The notes below the pieces were generated by a model that had not been told where the DNA came from, did not search any database, and saw only the letters and a list, made by a program, of their open reading frames with translations. This document shows positions 8,187 to 17,751 of a DNA stretch of 64,000 nt, in pieces (position 1 is the stretch's first letter; the number at the start of each line of letters is the position of its first letter). The DNA is taken from positions 992,001-1,056,000 of the forward strand of contig NZ_CP024996.1 in NCBI RefSeq assembly GCF_003719195.1, written 5' to 3'. The position numbers and the translations under genes are program-made. This DNA is from Herbaspirillum rubrisubalbicans. GTDB taxonomy: Bacteria > Pseudomonadota > Gammaproteobacteria > Burkholderiales > Burkholderiaceae_D.

Positions 8187-9262
8187 GTGCATCCATGGAT
8201 TCCAAACTGATTCCCGAGAGCAGCACCGGCAGCCCGGCGCCGATGCTGGCGGCGCTGCTGCGTCATCCGCTGGTGCGCCCGCTGGCGGCCCTGGCCTTGT
8301 TGCTGTTGATCGATTTCCTGCTGGTACCGGGCTTCTTCAAGCTGGAGATCAAGGACGGTCACCTGTATGGCGCGCTGATCGACATCATCAACCGCGCCGC
8401 CCCGCTGATGCTGGCGGCGCTGGGCATGACGCTGGTCATCGCCACCCGTGGCGTGGACATTTCGGTGGGGGCGGTGGTGGCCATTTCCGGTGCGGTCGCG
8501 GCGATCCTGATCGGCGGCAAGATGGTGGTGGTCAACGGCGTACCGGAATACGTCAGCAATGTGCCCATGCTCTGGGCGCTGTGCGCGGCGATGGCCGCAG
8601 CGTTGCTGTGCGGCGCCTGGAACGGCTTGCTGGTGGCCGGTCTCGGCTTGCAACCCATCATCGCCACGCTGATCCTGATGGTGGCCGGGCGCGGGCTGGC
8701 GCAGTTGCTCACCGATGGCCAGATCGTCACGGTCTATTACAAGCCCTTCTTCTTCCTCGGAGGCGGTTACCTGTTCGGCTTGCCGTTCTCGCTCTACATC
8801 GCCGGAGCCATGTTCCTGTTGCTGGCACTGTTGATGAAGAAGACCGCGCTGGGCCTGTTCATCGAATCGGTCGGCATCAATCCGGTAGCCTCGCGCCTGG
8901 CCGGCATCCGCACTGCGGCGCTGATCTTCTTCGTCTACATGTTCTGCAGCGCCTGTGCCGGTCTGGCCGGGTTGATGATCGCCTCCAACATCAAGAGCGC
9001 CGACGCCAACAATGCCGGTCTCTTGCTGGAGCTCGATGCCATCCTGGCCGTCACGCTGGGCGGTACTTCGCTGGCGGGGGGCAAGTTCAGTCTGGTGGGT
9101 AGTGTCATCGGTGCGCTCATCATCCAGACCCTGACCTATACGATCTATTCGCTGGGAGTGCCACCTGAAGTCAATATGGTGGTCAAGTCCATCGTGGTGT
9201 TCCTGGTCTGCCTGTCGCAGTCGCCGGAATTCCGCCGTATGTTGAGGATGTCCAAATCATGA
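8183..9262 (+). CDS. ytfT: CUT2 sugar ABC transporter permease, YtfT type
   Basis: This inner-membrane permease of 359 residues belongs to the BPD_transp_2 family. Long hydrophobic segments run from about residue 32 to 345. The family landmarks ATRGVDISVGA (cytoplasmic coupling region, near residue 90) and LLELDAILAVTLGGTSLAGG are clear. It is one of two permeases in this operon, as in E. coli ytfQRT-yjfF, so a heterodimeric channel is expected. It overlaps ytfR by 4 bases and the following permease gene by 4 bases. Confidence 0.9.
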   Translation: MSASMDSKLIPESSTGSPAPMLAALLRHPLVRPLAALALLLLIDFLLVPGFFKLEIKDGHLYGALIDIINRAAPLMLAALGMTLVIATRGVDISVGAVVAISGAVAAILIGGKMVVVNGVPEYVSNVPMLWALCAAMAAALLCGAWNGLLVAGLGLQPIIATLILMVAGRGLAQLLTDGQIVTVYYKPFFFLGGGYLFGLPFSLYIAGAMFLLLALLMKKTALGLFIESVGINPVASRLAGIRTAALIFFVYMFCSACAGLAGLMIASNIKSADANNAGLLLELDAILAVTLGGTSLAGGKFSLVGSVIGALIIQTLTYTIYSLGVPPEVNMVVKSIVVFLVCLSQSPEFRRMLRMSKS

Positions 9263-10281
9263 TGCTTGCTTCTTCCTTGCGGCGCGCTTCGCACGCGCCG
9301 TGGTTTACCTCCATGGTCACCGTGGTGTTGCTGGTGGTCATGCTGCTGGCCGGCGCCTTCGGCTACGATGGTTTCCTGTCGCCGCAGGTGATGCTGAACC
9401 TGTTGATCGACAATGCCTTCCTGCTGGTGGTGGCCATCGGCATGAGCTTCGTTATCCTTTCCGGTGGTATCGACCTGTCGGTCGGATCGGTGCTGGCGCT
9501 GACCACCATGGTGGCGGCCTTCCTGCTGCAGAGCTGGCACTGGCCACCGCTGTTGGTTGTTGCCACGGTGCTGTTGATGGGGGCCGGCTTTGGTGCAGTG
9601 ATGGGCGCGATGATCCATTACTTCAAGTTGCAGGCCTTCATCGTCACCCTGGCCGGGATGTTCCTGGCGCGTGGGCTGTGCTACCTCATCAGTATCAATT
9701 CCATCACCATCGATGATCCGCTGTTCGTGGCCATGTCGCAGACCCGGTTGGAATTTGCCGGCCTGTTCATCTCGCCCAGCGTGGTCATTGCCTTGCTGGT
9801 ACTGGTCGCTGCGATCTGGATGGCGCATGGCACGCGCTTTGGGCGCGCCGTCTATGCCATCGGCGGCAGCGAGCAATCGGCCATGCTGATGGGCTTGCCG
9901 GTGGGGCGGGCCAAGGTACTTGTCTATGCCTTCAGTGGCTTCTGCGCGTCAGTGGCGGGGGTACTGTTTTCCTTCTACATGCTCTCGGGTTATGGGTTGC
10001 ACGCGCAAGGGGTGGAACTGGATGCGATTGCCGCTGTGGTCATCGGCGGCACCCTGCTCACCGGTGGCTATGGCTACGTGGCCGGCACCCTCACCGGTGT
10101 GCTCATCCTTGGCGTGATCCAGACCCTGATTGCCTTCGATGGCAGCCTCAGTTCCTGGTGGACCAAGATCTTCATCGGCGCGCTGTTGTTCGTCTTTTGT
10201 GTCGCGCAACGTGTCATTTCACTGGGCGCCCTGCGAGGCAAACCGGCCGGATCGGCGAAAGCCGCGCCAGCCGGGGCTTAG
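9259..10281 (+). CDS. yjfF: CUT2 sugar ABC transporter permease, YjfF type
   Basis: This second inner-membrane permease (340 residues) partners YtfT. The conserved [16 protein letters not shown] segment (near residue 70), AIGGSEQSAMLMGLP and [19 protein letters not shown] identify the RbsC-like family. The start ATG overlaps the ytfT stop by 4 bases. It is the last gene of the four-gene operon; no convincing intrinsic terminator follows, only a T run at about 10288-10293 without a good stem. Confidence 0.9.
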   Translation: MMLASSLRRASHAPWFTSMVTVVLLVVMLLAGAFGYDGFLSPQVMLNLLIDNAFLLVVAIGMSFVILSGGIDLSVGSVLALTTMVAAFLLQSWHWPPLLVVATVLLMGAGFGAVMGAMIHYFKLQAFIVTLAGMFLARGLCYLISINSITIDDPLFVAMSQTRLEFAGLFISPSVVIALLVLVAAIWMAHGTRFGRAVYAIGGSEQSAMLMGLPVGRAKVLVYAFSGFCASVAGVLFSFYMLSGYGLHAQGVELDAIAAVVIGGTLLTGGYGYVAGTLTGVLILGVIQTLIAFDGSLSSWWTKIFIGALLFVFCVAQRVISLGALRGKPAGSAKAAPAGA

Positions 10282-10502
10282 GCGGGATTTTTTAAGCTTA
10301 ATTAAGATAACTTTACATAGAGGGAGTTATACCGAAAAACATATCCATTACGCTCAAAAAATCATTAGAAATGTATTGGTAAAGCAATTAATGTAGAGCC
10401 CGCAAAACAGTTGCTCTGCATGACATTCATCAGAAATCGCGGCGCTGTTTTAGAGATAACTACAACACGCCATTCCATAAATAGAGACTGGAGACTCGAA
10501 GC
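10282..10502 (+). promoter_or_regulatory. AT-rich leader upstream of chvE
   Basis: This 221-base region has no gene and is distinctly AT-rich. CATTAGAAATGTATTGGT near 10364-10381 resembles CATTAAAAATTCATTGG near the ytfQ promoter. The later part, ATTGGT-N8-TAATGTAGAGCCCG, matches ATTGGT-N8-TAATATGGAGCGCG at the ytfQ promoter. A TAATGT -10-like box near 10391 has no good -35 at normal spacing, which would fit activator-dependent expression, perhaps by the GbpR-like LysR protein at 17752-18693. Confidence 0.45.
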
Positions 10503-11576
10503 ATGAAAATCAAATCCGTATTGGGCGGTATCGCCCTCGGCCTGGGCGTTACCCTGATGTCCATCAGCGCACAGGTGAGCGCACAGAGCAAGGCACTGGT
10601 CGGCGTGGCTATGCCCACCAAGTCTTCGGCCCGCTGGATCGCCGACGGCAACAACATGGTCAAGGTCTTGAAGGAAAAGGGCTACCAGACCGACCTGCAA
10701 TACGCGGAAGACGACATCCCCAACCAGCTGTCCCAGATCGAGAACATGCTGACCAAGGGCGCCAAGGTGCTGGTGATCGCCGCCATCGACGGCACCACCC
10801 TGACCGACGTGCTGCAGAAGGCCGCCGACAAGGGCGTCAAGGTCATCGCCTATGACCGTCTGATCCGTGGTTCCAAGAACGTCGACTACTACGCCACCTT
10901 CGACAACTTCCAGGTCGGCGTGCTGCAGGCACAGTCGCTGGAAAAGGCCCTGGGCCTGAAGGAAGGCAAGGGCCCGTTCAACATCGAACTGTTCGGCGGC
11001 TCCTCGGACGACAACAACGCCTTCTTCTTCTACAACGGTGCCATGTCGGTGTTGAAGCCCTACATCGACAGCGGCAAGCTGGTGGTGCGTTCCAAGCAGA
11101 TGGGCATGGACAAGGTCGCCACCCTGCGCTGGGATCCGGCTACCGCCCAAGCCCGTATGGATAACCTGCTGTCGGCCTTCTACACCAACGCCAAGGTCAA
11201 CGCCGTGCTGTCCCCGTATGACGGCCTGTCCATCGGTATCCTGTCCTCGCTGCGCGGCGTCGGCTACGGTACCCCGCAGCAGCCCTTCCCGTATGTCTCG
11301 GGTCAGGATGCGGAAGTGCCTTCGGTCAAGTCCATCATCCGTGGCGAGCAGTATTCCACCATCTTCAAGGACACCCGCGAACTGGCCAAGGTCACCGTTG
11401 GTATGGTCGATGCATTGCTGGGTGGCAAGCAGCCTCAGATCAACGACACCAAGACCTACAACAACGGCGTGAAGGTCGTGCCGTCCTACCTGTTGAAGCC
11501 GGTCGTGGTCGACAAGTCGAACTGGAAGGAAATCCTGGTCGGCAGCGGTTACTACACCGAAGCCCAACTGAAGTAA
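10503..11576 (+). CDS. chvE: multiple-sugar-binding periplasmic protein ChvE
   Basis: This ABC binding protein of 357 residues has a signal peptide of about 27 residues (cleavage near SAQVSA-QS). The mature start [17 protein letters not shown], the [14 protein letters not shown] segment, [20 protein letters not shown] and [20 protein letters not shown] follow the ChvE/XylF-like group. In Agrobacterium and Azospirillum ChvE binds arabinose, galactose, glucose, fucose and xylose and also serves chemotaxis or sensing. The following gguA and gguB confirm the system. A stem-loop lies 20 bases after the stop. Confidence 0.92.
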   Translation: MKIKSVLGGIALGLGVTLMSISAQVSAQSKALVGVAMPTKSSARWIADGNNMVKVLKEKGYQTDLQYAEDDIPNQLSQIENMLTKGAKVLVIAAIDGTTLTDVLQKAADKGVKVIAYDRLIRGSKNVDYYATFDNFQVGVLQAQSLEKALGLKEGKGPFNIELFGGSSDDNNAFFFYNGAMSVLKPYIDSGKLVVRSKQMGMDKVATLRWDPATAQARMDNLLSAFYTNAKVNAVLSPYDGLSIGILSSLRGVGYGTPQQPFPYVSGQDAEVPSVKSIIRGEQYSTIFKDTRELAKVTVGMVDALLGGKQPQINDTKTYNNGVKVVPSYLLKPVVVDKSNWKEILVGSGYYTEAQLK

Positions 11577-11596
11577 GCGTCCTCCTGGTGTAATAC

Positions 11597-11633
11597 GCGG
11601 GCGCCCGGCATCTTCGATGTCGGCGCCGCCCGC
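11597..11633 (+). other. intercistronic stem-loop after chvE
   Basis: GCGGGCG at 11597-11603 pairs with CGCCCGC at 11627-11633, with an inner CCGGCATC/GATGTCGG stem containing one G-U pair and a TTC loop. It starts 20 bases after the chvE stop, in the 238-base gap before gguA. No T run follows. It probably stabilises the abundant binding-protein message. Confidence 0.6.
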
Positions 11634-11814
11634 AGTACCATCGCAGCACCCAACAAAAACAACAAAGCAAGAAAAGCGCAAGAAGAACAGCATGGTCCCG
11701 CTCTGTGCGGGACTAATTCTTTCAGCATTTGCGCTTGCACCTGTGCAACGCAAACGAGACAGACAAGTCCGGCTACGTCATCCACGCAAGACCGGCAAAA
11801 GAGAGGTCAGCATC

Positions 11815-13371
11815 ATGAGCAACATTCTGGAAATGCGCGGCATCGAGAAGAGCTTCCCGGGTGTGAAGGCGTTGAACAACGTCAACCTGGCAGTGCGCGA
11901 AGGCGAGATCCATGCCATCGTCGGCGAGAACGGCGCTGGCAAGTCCACGCTGATGAAGGTGCTGTCGGGGGTCTACCCGCACGGTTCCTATTCCGGCGAC
12001 ATCGTCTATAAGGGTGAGGTGCGTGCCTTCAAGGATATCCGCGACAGCGAACACCTGGGCATCATCATCATCCACCAGGAGCTGGCGCTGGTGCCGCTGC
12101 TGTCGGTGATGGAAAACCTGTTTCTGGGCAATGAGCAAGCCCGTGGCGGCGTGATCGACTGGGAACAATCCTATGTGCGCGCCAAGGAATTGCTGGCCAA
12201 GGTCGGCTTGAAGGAGTCGCCTCAGGCGCTGGTGGGCGATCTGGGCGTGGGCAAGCAACAACTGATCGAAATCGCCAAGGCGCTCTCCAAGGAAGTCAAG
12301 CTGCTGATCCTGGATGAGCCGACCGCCAGCCTCAATGAAAGCGACTCCGATGCCCTGCTGGAACTGCTGCTGGAGTTGAAGCGCCAGGGCATTGCCTCGA
12401 TCCTGATCTCGCACAAGCTCAACGAAATTTCCAAGGTGGCCGATTCCATCACCGTGCTGCGCGACGGCACCACGGTCGATACCTTCGACTGCCGCGCTGA
12501 ACCGATCAGCGAAGACCGCATCATCCAGCATATGGTGGGCCGCGAAATGGCCGACCGCTATCCGCAGCGTGATCCGCAGATCGGCGAGGTCATCTTTGAA
12601 GTGCGTGACTGGCGCGTACACCATCCGCTGCACTCGGATCGCCTGGCCATCAAGGACGTCAACATGACCGTGCGCGCCGGCGAGATCGTCGGTATCGCCG
12701 GCTTGATGGGCGCGGGCCGCACCGAACTGGCCAAGAGCATCTTCGGCCGTGCCTATGGCAAGAAGATCACCGGCCAAGCCTTCCTGCACGGCAAGGAAGT
12801 GGACCTGTCGACCATCGAGAAGGCCATCGCCAAGGGCATCGCCTACGTTACCGAAGACCGCAAGGGTGACGGCCTGGTGCTGGAAGAGGACATCAAGAAG
12901 AACATCTCGCTGGCCAATCTGGGCGGCGTCTCCGAACGCACCGTCATCGACGAGGCGCGCGAGTACAAGATCGCTGCCGACTTCAAGCAGCAGATGCGTA
13001 TCCGCTGTTCCAGCGTGCTGCAGAAGGTGGTCAACCTCTCTGGCGGCAATCAGCAAAAGGTGGTGCTGTCGAAGTGGCTGTTCTCGCAGCCGGAAGTGCT
13101 GATCCTGGACGAACCCACGCGCGGCATCGACGTTGGTGCCAAGTTCGAGATCTACAACATCATCAGCAAGTTGGCTGCCGAGGGCAAGTGCATCATCATG
13201 ATCTCTTCGGAAATGCCGGAACTGCTGGGCATGTGCGACCGTATCTATGTGATGAACGAAGGCCAGTTCGTGGGCCATCTGTCCAAGGCTGAAGCGACCC
13301 AGGAAAGCATCATGCGCGCCATCATGCGTAACAAGCGCATCGATGATCCGGGCCTGTCCAAGGCTGCCTGA
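11815..13371 (+). CDS. gguA: multiple-sugar ABC transporter ATPase GguA
   Basis: This 518-residue tandem ATPase of the CUT2/XylG class powers import of the ChvE-bound sugar. The N-terminal Walker [10 protein letters not shown] lies at about 37-45 and Walker B is [12 protein letters not shown]. The C-terminal half has a modified P-loop GLMGAGRTE, signature [14 protein letters not shown] and [11 protein letters not shown]. The ATG at 11815 is preceded by GAGAGG; the frame extends upstream to 11617 but that part is low-complexity and lacks family similarity. It is followed after 95 bases by gguB. Confidence 0.92.
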   Translation: MSNILEMRGIEKSFPGVKALNNVNLAVREGEIHAIVGENGAGKSTLMKVLSGVYPHGSYSGDIVYKGEVRAFKDIRDSEHLGIIIIHQELALVPLLSVMENLFLGNEQARGGVIDWEQSYVRAKELLAKVGLKESPQALVGDLGVGKQQLIEIAKALSKEVKLLILDEPTASLNESDSDALLELLLELKRQGIASILISHKLNEISKVADSITVLRDGTTVDTFDCRAEPISEDRIIQHMVGREMADRYPQRDPQIGEVIFEVRDWRVHHPLHSDRLAIKDVNMTVRAGEIVGIAGLMGAGRTELAKSIFGRAYGKKITGQAFLHGKEVDLSTIEKAIAKGIAYVTEDRKGDGLVLEEDIKKNISLANLGGVSERTVIDEAREYKIAADFKQQMRIRCSSVLQKVVNLSGGNQQKVVLSKWLFSQPEVLILDEPTRGIDVGAKFEIYNIISKLAAEGKCIIMISSEMPELLGMCDRIYVMNEGQFVGHLSKAEATQESIMRAIMRNKRIDDPGLSKAA

Positions 13372-13466
13372 AGCTGAACGCAAACACGCAAACCATCAAG
13401 CCGGAGCCAAACCGGTAGCCACCCATAAAGTCCATCAAGACCAGAGAGCAGCAGAGGAGCAAAACA

Positions 13467-14678
13467 ATGGAAAGCATTGACATGAGCAAGAAACCGGCCG
13501 TCGCCAGCGGCGCCGCCGAAAAGAAGGATTACGGCAGCTTCCTGAAGAACAACATGCGCGAATATGGCATGTTGATGTCGCTGGTGGCCATCATGGCCTT
13601 CTTCCAGATCATGACAGACGGCACGCTCATGCGTCCGCTGAACCTGACCAACCTGGTGCTGCAGAACAGCTACATCGTCATCATGGCCCTGGGCATGTTG
13701 ATGGTGATCGTGGCCGGCCACATCGACTTGTCGGTGGGGTCGGTGGTGGGTCTGATCGGCGCGCTGGCCGCGGTGTTGATGGTCGATTATGGCTGGGGCT
13801 TCGTGCCCGCTTCCATCGTCTGCCTGATTGCCGGCGGCCTGATCGGCGCGGCGCAGGGTTACTGGATCGCCTACTTCAAGATCCCGTCCTTCATCGTCAC
13901 CCTGGCCGGGATGCTGGTCTTCAAGGGTATGGCGCTGGCGCTGCTGCAAGGCCAGTCCCTGGGCCCCTTCCCGCAGACCTTCCAGATGCTGTCCTCGGGC
14001 TTCATTCCTGAACTGACCGGCAACCCCACCTTCCGCACCACCTCGCTGATCGTCGGTGTGATCGCGGCCGTGGTGCTGATCCTGGTCAAGCTGCACGGCC
14101 GCCGCAAGCAGACCAAGCATGGCATGGAAGATGAACCGGTGCTGTTCTTCCTGCTGAAGAATGCCTTGTTCGCTGCCGCCATCATCGCCTTCAGCTATCT
14201 GCTGTCGACCTATCGCGGTATGCCTAATGTGTTGATCATCATGTTTGCGCTGATGGTGTTCTACACCTTCATCACCAGCCGCACCACCCTGGGCCGTCGC
14301 GTCTATGCGGTGGGTGGCAATGAAAAGGCCGCCAAGCTGTCGGGCATCAAGACCGAACGCGTGTCCTTCTTCACCTTCGTCAACATGGGCGTGCTGGCTG
14401 CGCTGGCCGGCCTGATCTTCGCCGCCCGTCTGAACACCGCTACGCCCAAGGCCGGTCTGGGCTTCGAGCTGGACGTGATTGCCGCCTGCTTCATCGGTGG
14501 CGCCTCGGCTTCGGGCGGCGTGGGCAAGGTCATGGGCGCGGTCATCGGTGCCTTCATCATGGGCGTCATGAACAACGGCATGTCCATCATGGGTATCGGT
14601 ATCGATTACCAGCAGATGATCAAGGGCCTGGTGCTGTTGATGGCCGTGTGCTTCGACGTCTACAACAAGAACAAGTAA
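13467..14678 (+). CDS. gguB: multiple-sugar ABC transporter permease GguB
   Basis: This inner-membrane permease of 403 residues is longer than RbsC (about 320), as expected for the GguB/XylH group. It has HIDLSVGSVVGLIG near residue 88-101, a central polar loop at about 205-220 (KLHGRRKQTKHGMEDEP), then AVGGNEKAAKLSGIKTE and FELDVIAACFIGGASASGG. AGAGGAG lies about 7 bases before the ATG. The gene is followed by an intrinsic terminator at 14692-14715, closing the chvE-gguAB operon. Confidence 0.92.
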   Translation: MESIDMSKKPAVASGAAEKKDYGSFLKNNMREYGMLMSLVAIMAFFQIMTDGTLMRPLNLTNLVLQNSYIVIMALGMLMVIVAGHIDLSVGSVVGLIGALAAVLMVDYGWGFVPASIVCLIAGGLIGAAQGYWIAYFKIPSFIVTLAGMLVFKGMALALLQGQSLGPFPQTFQMLSSGFIPELTGNPTFRTTSLIVGVIAAVVLILVKLHGRRKQTKHGMEDEPVLFFLLKNALFAAAIIAFSYLLSTYRGMPNVLIIMFALMVFYTFITSRTTLGRRVYAVGGNEKAAKLSGIKTERVSFFTFVNMGVLAALAGLIFAARLNTATPKAGLGFELDVIAACFIGGASASGGVGKVMGAVIGAFIMGVMNNGMSIMGIGIDYQQMIKGLVLLMAVCFDVYNKNK

Positions 14679-14691
14679 TCCGGATCATGCA

Positions 14692-14715
14692 GGCGGGCAG
14701 CATTGCCCGCCTTTT
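14692..14715 (+). terminator. intrinsic terminator after gguB
   Basis: GGCGGGCA and TGCCCGCC pair around GCAT, followed by only four T residues. It lies 14 bases after the gguB stop and about 50 bases before the dehydratase gene. The short T tract suggests partial readthrough into that gene. Confidence 0.65.
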
Positions 14716-14765
14716 GCATTCGGCATCCAACCATCCTTCGTTTTCTGTCATTCAGGAATCCAACA

Positions 14766-16523
14766 ATGAGTAGCGATAAAAAAGACAAGAGCCGCACCTT
14801 GCGCTCGGCCAGCTGGTTCGGTACTGCCGACAAGAACGGTTTCATGTACCGCAGCTGGATGAAGAACCAGGGCATTCCCGACCATGAGTTCCAGGGCAAG
14901 CCGGTCATCGGTATCTGCAACACCTGGTCCGAACTGACGCCCTGCAACGCCCACTTCCGCAAGGTCGCCGAACACGTGCGGCGCGGCATCATCGAGGCCG
15001 GTGGCTTTCCGGTGGAGTTTCCGGTGTTCTCCAACGGTGAGTCCAACCTGCGTCCCACCGCCATGCTGACCCGCAACCTGGCCAGCATGGACGTGGAAGA
15101 ATCGATCCGCGGCAACCCCATCGACGCCGTGGTGCTGCTGACCGGCTGCGACAAGACCACCCCGGCCCTGCTGATGGGGGCGGCCAGTTGCGACGTGCCG
15201 GCCATCGTCGTGACCGGTGGCCCGATGTTGAACGGCAAGCATCAGGGCCGCGACATCGGTTCCGGTACCGTGGTGTGGCAATTGTCGGAGCAGGTCAAGG
15301 CTGGCGAGATCACGATTCACGACTTCATGGCCGCCGAAGCCGGCATGTCGCGTTCGGCCGGTACCTGCAACACCATGGGCACCGCTTCCACCATGGCTTG
15401 CATGGCCGAGTCGCTGGGCGTATCGCTGCCGCACAATGCCGCCATTCCTGCCGTTGATGCGCGCCGCTATGTTCTCGCGCACTTATCCGGTATGCGTATC
15501 GTCGACATGGTCTGGGAAGGCTTGACCCTGTCCAAGATCCTGACCCGCAAGGCCTTCGAAAACGCCATTCGCACCAACGCCGCCATCGGTGGCTCCACCA
15601 ATGCCGTGATCCACCTGAAGGCCATCGCCGGTCGTATCGGTGTGGATCTGGAACTGGAAGACTGGACCCGTATCGGTCGTGGCACCCCGACCATCGTCGA
15701 CCTGCAGCCTTCGGGCCGCTTCCTGATGGAAGAGTTCTACTACGCCGGTGGCCTGCCCGCCGTGCTGCGCCGCCTGGGCGAAGCCGACCTGCTGCCACAC
15801 AAGGATGCACTGACCGTCAACGGCCAGACCATGTGGGACAACGTCAAGGATGCCCCGATCTACAACGATGAAGTGGTGCGCCCGCTGGCCAAGCCGCTGA
15901 TCGAAGATGGCGGCATCTGCATCCTGCGTGGCAACCTGGCCCCGCGCGGTGCCGTGTTGAAGCCCTCGGCCGCCACCCCCGAACTGATGAAGCATCGCGG
16001 CCGCGCCGTGGTGTTCGAAGACTTCAACCACTACAAGGAACGCATCAACGATCCTGATCTGGATGTGGATGCCAGCTGCGTGCTGGTGATGAAGAATGTG
16101 GGCCCCAAGGGTTACCCCGGCATGGCCGAGGTGGGCAACATGGGCTTGCCGCCCAAGATCCTGGCCACCGGTGTGAAGGATATGGTGCGTATCTCGGATG
16201 CCCGCATGAGCGGCACCGCGTATGGCACCGTGATCCTGCACGTGGCGCCGGAAGCGGCCGCCGGTGGTCCGCTGGGCATCGTCCAGGATGGCGACTTCAT
16301 CGAGCTGGACGCCTATGCCGGCAAGCTGCAGCTGGACATCAGCGAGGAAGAGATGACGCGCCGCCTGGAAGCGCGTGCCAAGGTCTTGGCCGAGCGCAAG
16401 CCGGAGATGGCCGGTGGCTACCAGTCCCTGTACGTGGACCGCGTGCTGCAGGCCGACGAAGGCTGCGACTTCGACTTCCTGGTCGGCTGCCGTGGCGCCG
16501 CCGTGCCCAAGCATTCGCACTGA
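14766..16523 (+). CDS. sugar-acid dehydratase of the IlvD/Edd family, L-arabinonate type
   Basis: This 585-residue protein dehydrates an aldonic acid to the 2-keto-3-deoxy acid. Three cysteines expected to ligate a [2Fe-2S] cluster are Cys60 (SELTPCNAHF), Cys128 (LTGCDKTTP) and Cys201 (AGTCNTMGT), one residue offset from rhizobial L-arabinonate dehydratase. The active-site SDARMSGTAYG segment lies near residue 478. The C-terminus and overall wording match pentonate dehydratases rather than IlvD or Edd. L-arabinonate is the best guess; D-fuconate or D-galactonate activity is also possible. The downstream SDR suits a coupled oxidation pathway. AGGA precedes the ATG at 14766. Confidence 0.85.
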   Translation: MSSDKKDKSRTLRSASWFGTADKNGFMYRSWMKNQGIPDHEFQGKPVIGICNTWSELTPCNAHFRKVAEHVRRGIIEAGGFPVEFPVFSNGESNLRPTAMLTRNLASMDVEESIRGNPIDAVVLLTGCDKTTPALLMGAASCDVPAIVVTGGPMLNGKHQGRDIGSGTVVWQLSEQVKAGEITIHDFMAAEAGMSRSAGTCNTMGTASTMACMAESLGVSLPHNAAIPAVDARRYVLAHLSGMRIVDMVWEGLTLSKILTRKAFENAIRTNAAIGGSTNAVIHLKAIAGRIGVDLELEDWTRIGRGTPTIVDLQPSGRFLMEEFYYAGGLPAVLRRLGEADLLPHKDALTVNGQTMWDNVKDAPIYNDEVVRPLAKPLIEDGGICILRGNLAPRGAVLKPSAATPELMKHRGRAVVFEDFNHYKERINDPDLDVDASCVLVMKNVGPKGYPGMAEVGNMGLPPKILATGVKDMVRISDARMSGTAYGTVILHVAPEAAAGGPLGIVQDGDFIELDAYAGKLQLDISEEEMTRRLEARAKVLAERKPEMAGGYQSLYVDRVLQADEGCDFDFLVGCRGAAVPKHSH

Positions 16524-16591
16524 TCTTCACTTCCCCCTCATTCGAACCGGTGTCGACGCCCAGCGTCGGCATCGCAGAGCAAGGAAACTTC

Positions 16592-17377
16592 ATGAGCAAC
16601 ACTCCCCACGACGTACAACTGGCGAGCTTTCCCAGCCTGAAGGGCAAGCGCGTCTTCATCACCGGCGGCGGCACCGGCATTGGTGCGGCCATCGTCGAAG
16701 CATTTGCGCGACAAGGCGCACACGTGGCCTTTGTCGATATCGCCACCGAAGCCAGCGAAGCGCTGTGCAATGAAGTGGCAGCAGCCGGTCATCCCAAGCC
16801 GCTGTTCCGTCATTGCGACCTGCGTGACATCCCGGCTTTCCAGGCCACCATCGCCGAGCTGCAAGGCCAGTTGGGCGACTTCGACGTGCTGGTCAACAAT
16901 GCCGCCAACGACCAGCGTCACAAGCTGGAAGAGGTGACGCTGGAATACTGGAACGACCGCATCGCCATCAACCAGCGCCCCTCCTTCTTCGCCGTGCAAT
17001 CGGTGGTGGAGGGCATGAAGCGCCGTGGCGGCGGCTCCATCATCAACTTCAGTTCGATCAGCTGGCACCAATCCGGTGGTGGCTTCCCGGTCTATACCAC
17101 GGCCAAGGCCTCGACCCTGGGCCTCACGCGTGGCTTGGCGCGCGACCTCGGTCCGCACAAGATCCGCGTCAATACCGTCACACCGGGTTGGGTCATGACC
17201 GAACGCCAGATCAAGCTGTGGCTGGATGAGGAAGGCAAGAAGTCCATCGCCCGCAATCAATGCCTGCAGGGCGACCTGCTGCCTTGGCACCTGGCGCGCA
17301 TGGTACTGTTCCTGGCTGCGGACGATAGCGCCATGTGTACCGCACAGGAATTCATCGTCGACGCCGGTTGGGTGTGA
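16592..17377 (+). CDS. SDR aldose 1-dehydrogenase, L-arabinose/D-galactose type
   Basis: This 261-residue classical short-chain dehydrogenase has the cofactor loop TGGGTGIG at about 24-31, NNAA at 102-105, and the catalytic Ser154, Tyr168 and Lys172 (FSSISWHQ...YTTAK). The C-terminus VDAGWV is typical of the family. It probably oxidises L-arabinose or D-galactose at C1 to the lactone with NAD(P)+, supplying both the lactonase at 20320 and the dehydratases. AAGGAA lies just before the ATG at 16592, and the gene is 68 bases downstream of the dehydratase. Exact sugar preference needs assay. Confidence 0.8.
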   Translation: MSNTPHDVQLASFPSLKGKRVFITGGGTGIGAAIVEAFARQGAHVAFVDIATEASEALCNEVAAAGHPKPLFRHCDLRDIPAFQATIAELQGQLGDFDVLVNNAANDQRHKLEEVTLEYWNDRIAINQRPSFFAVQSVVEGMKRRGGGSIINFSSISWHQSGGGFPVYTTAKASTLGLTRGLARDLGPHKIRVNTVTPGWVMTERQIKLWLDEEGKKSIARNQCLQGDLLPWHLARMVLFLAADDSAMCTAQEFIVDAGWV

Positions 17378-17422
17378 TGTCTTTGCCGGGGCGGCTTTGC
17401 TGCCCTGGCATACCGTTGCAAG

Positions 17423-17478
17423 ACAAGACGCGTAAAAAAAGAGTCGCCGTTCAGCGACTCTTTTTTTACGCGTCTTGT
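17423..17478. terminator. 25-bp perfect inverted repeat, bidirectional terminator
   Basis: A 25-base arm at 17423-17447 is repeated exactly in inverse at 17454-17478 around the loop CGTTCA. The inner GAGTCGC/GCGACTC stem is followed by seven T residues in both reading directions. It lies 45 bases after the SDR stop and about 270 bases beyond the 3' end of the opposing LysR gene, so it can terminate both transcripts. Confidence 0.9.
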
Positions 17479-17751
17479 TTGGGTGGGATAGTGAAAAACA
17501 ACATTTATGCGTTCCGGCAGAATCGCAAGTCCAGAAAAGCTGTATGACATCTCTTAAAAACTTAGTTTTTTGAGACCTTGAAGTGTTGTTTTTTTGCAGT
17601 GATTTTTTATTGCGCAGAAATGTGGGAAGGGGATTGGCGCGGCCATTTTCGAGTGATTATCAGATTGGCTTACGCTAGCTTACATTTCTTAATAAAACTC
17701 GGTGAGTCCGGGCGACCCCGGCATCGCCCGATGCCGGGCCGGCAGAGCTCA
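17479..17751. other. AT-rich convergent intergenic region
   Basis: There is no credible gene here. A small TCTTAAAAAC/TTTTTTGAGA hairpin lies at about 17549-17574 and carries one CTAAGTTTTT on the minus strand. CCCGGCATC-GCCC-GATGCCGGG lies at about 17715-17737, close to the LysR 3' end, and may act as its terminator although no T run follows directly. Confidence 0.45.

Noticed and set aside
5784..8192. 802-residue open frame on the minus strand
   Set aside because: It lies opposite ytfQ and ytfR, has no family motif, and is rich in histidine, glutamine and arginine as expected of a complementary shadow in GC-rich DNA.
10282..10300. T run after yjfF as a terminator
   Set aside because: The preceding sequence forms only a 3-base stem; not enough for an intrinsic terminator.
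17549..17574. further copy of the fucose-module TAAGTTTT array
   Set aside because: Only one CTAAGTTTTT is present, on the other strand, without a 22-base partner, and the site is part of a small hairpin.
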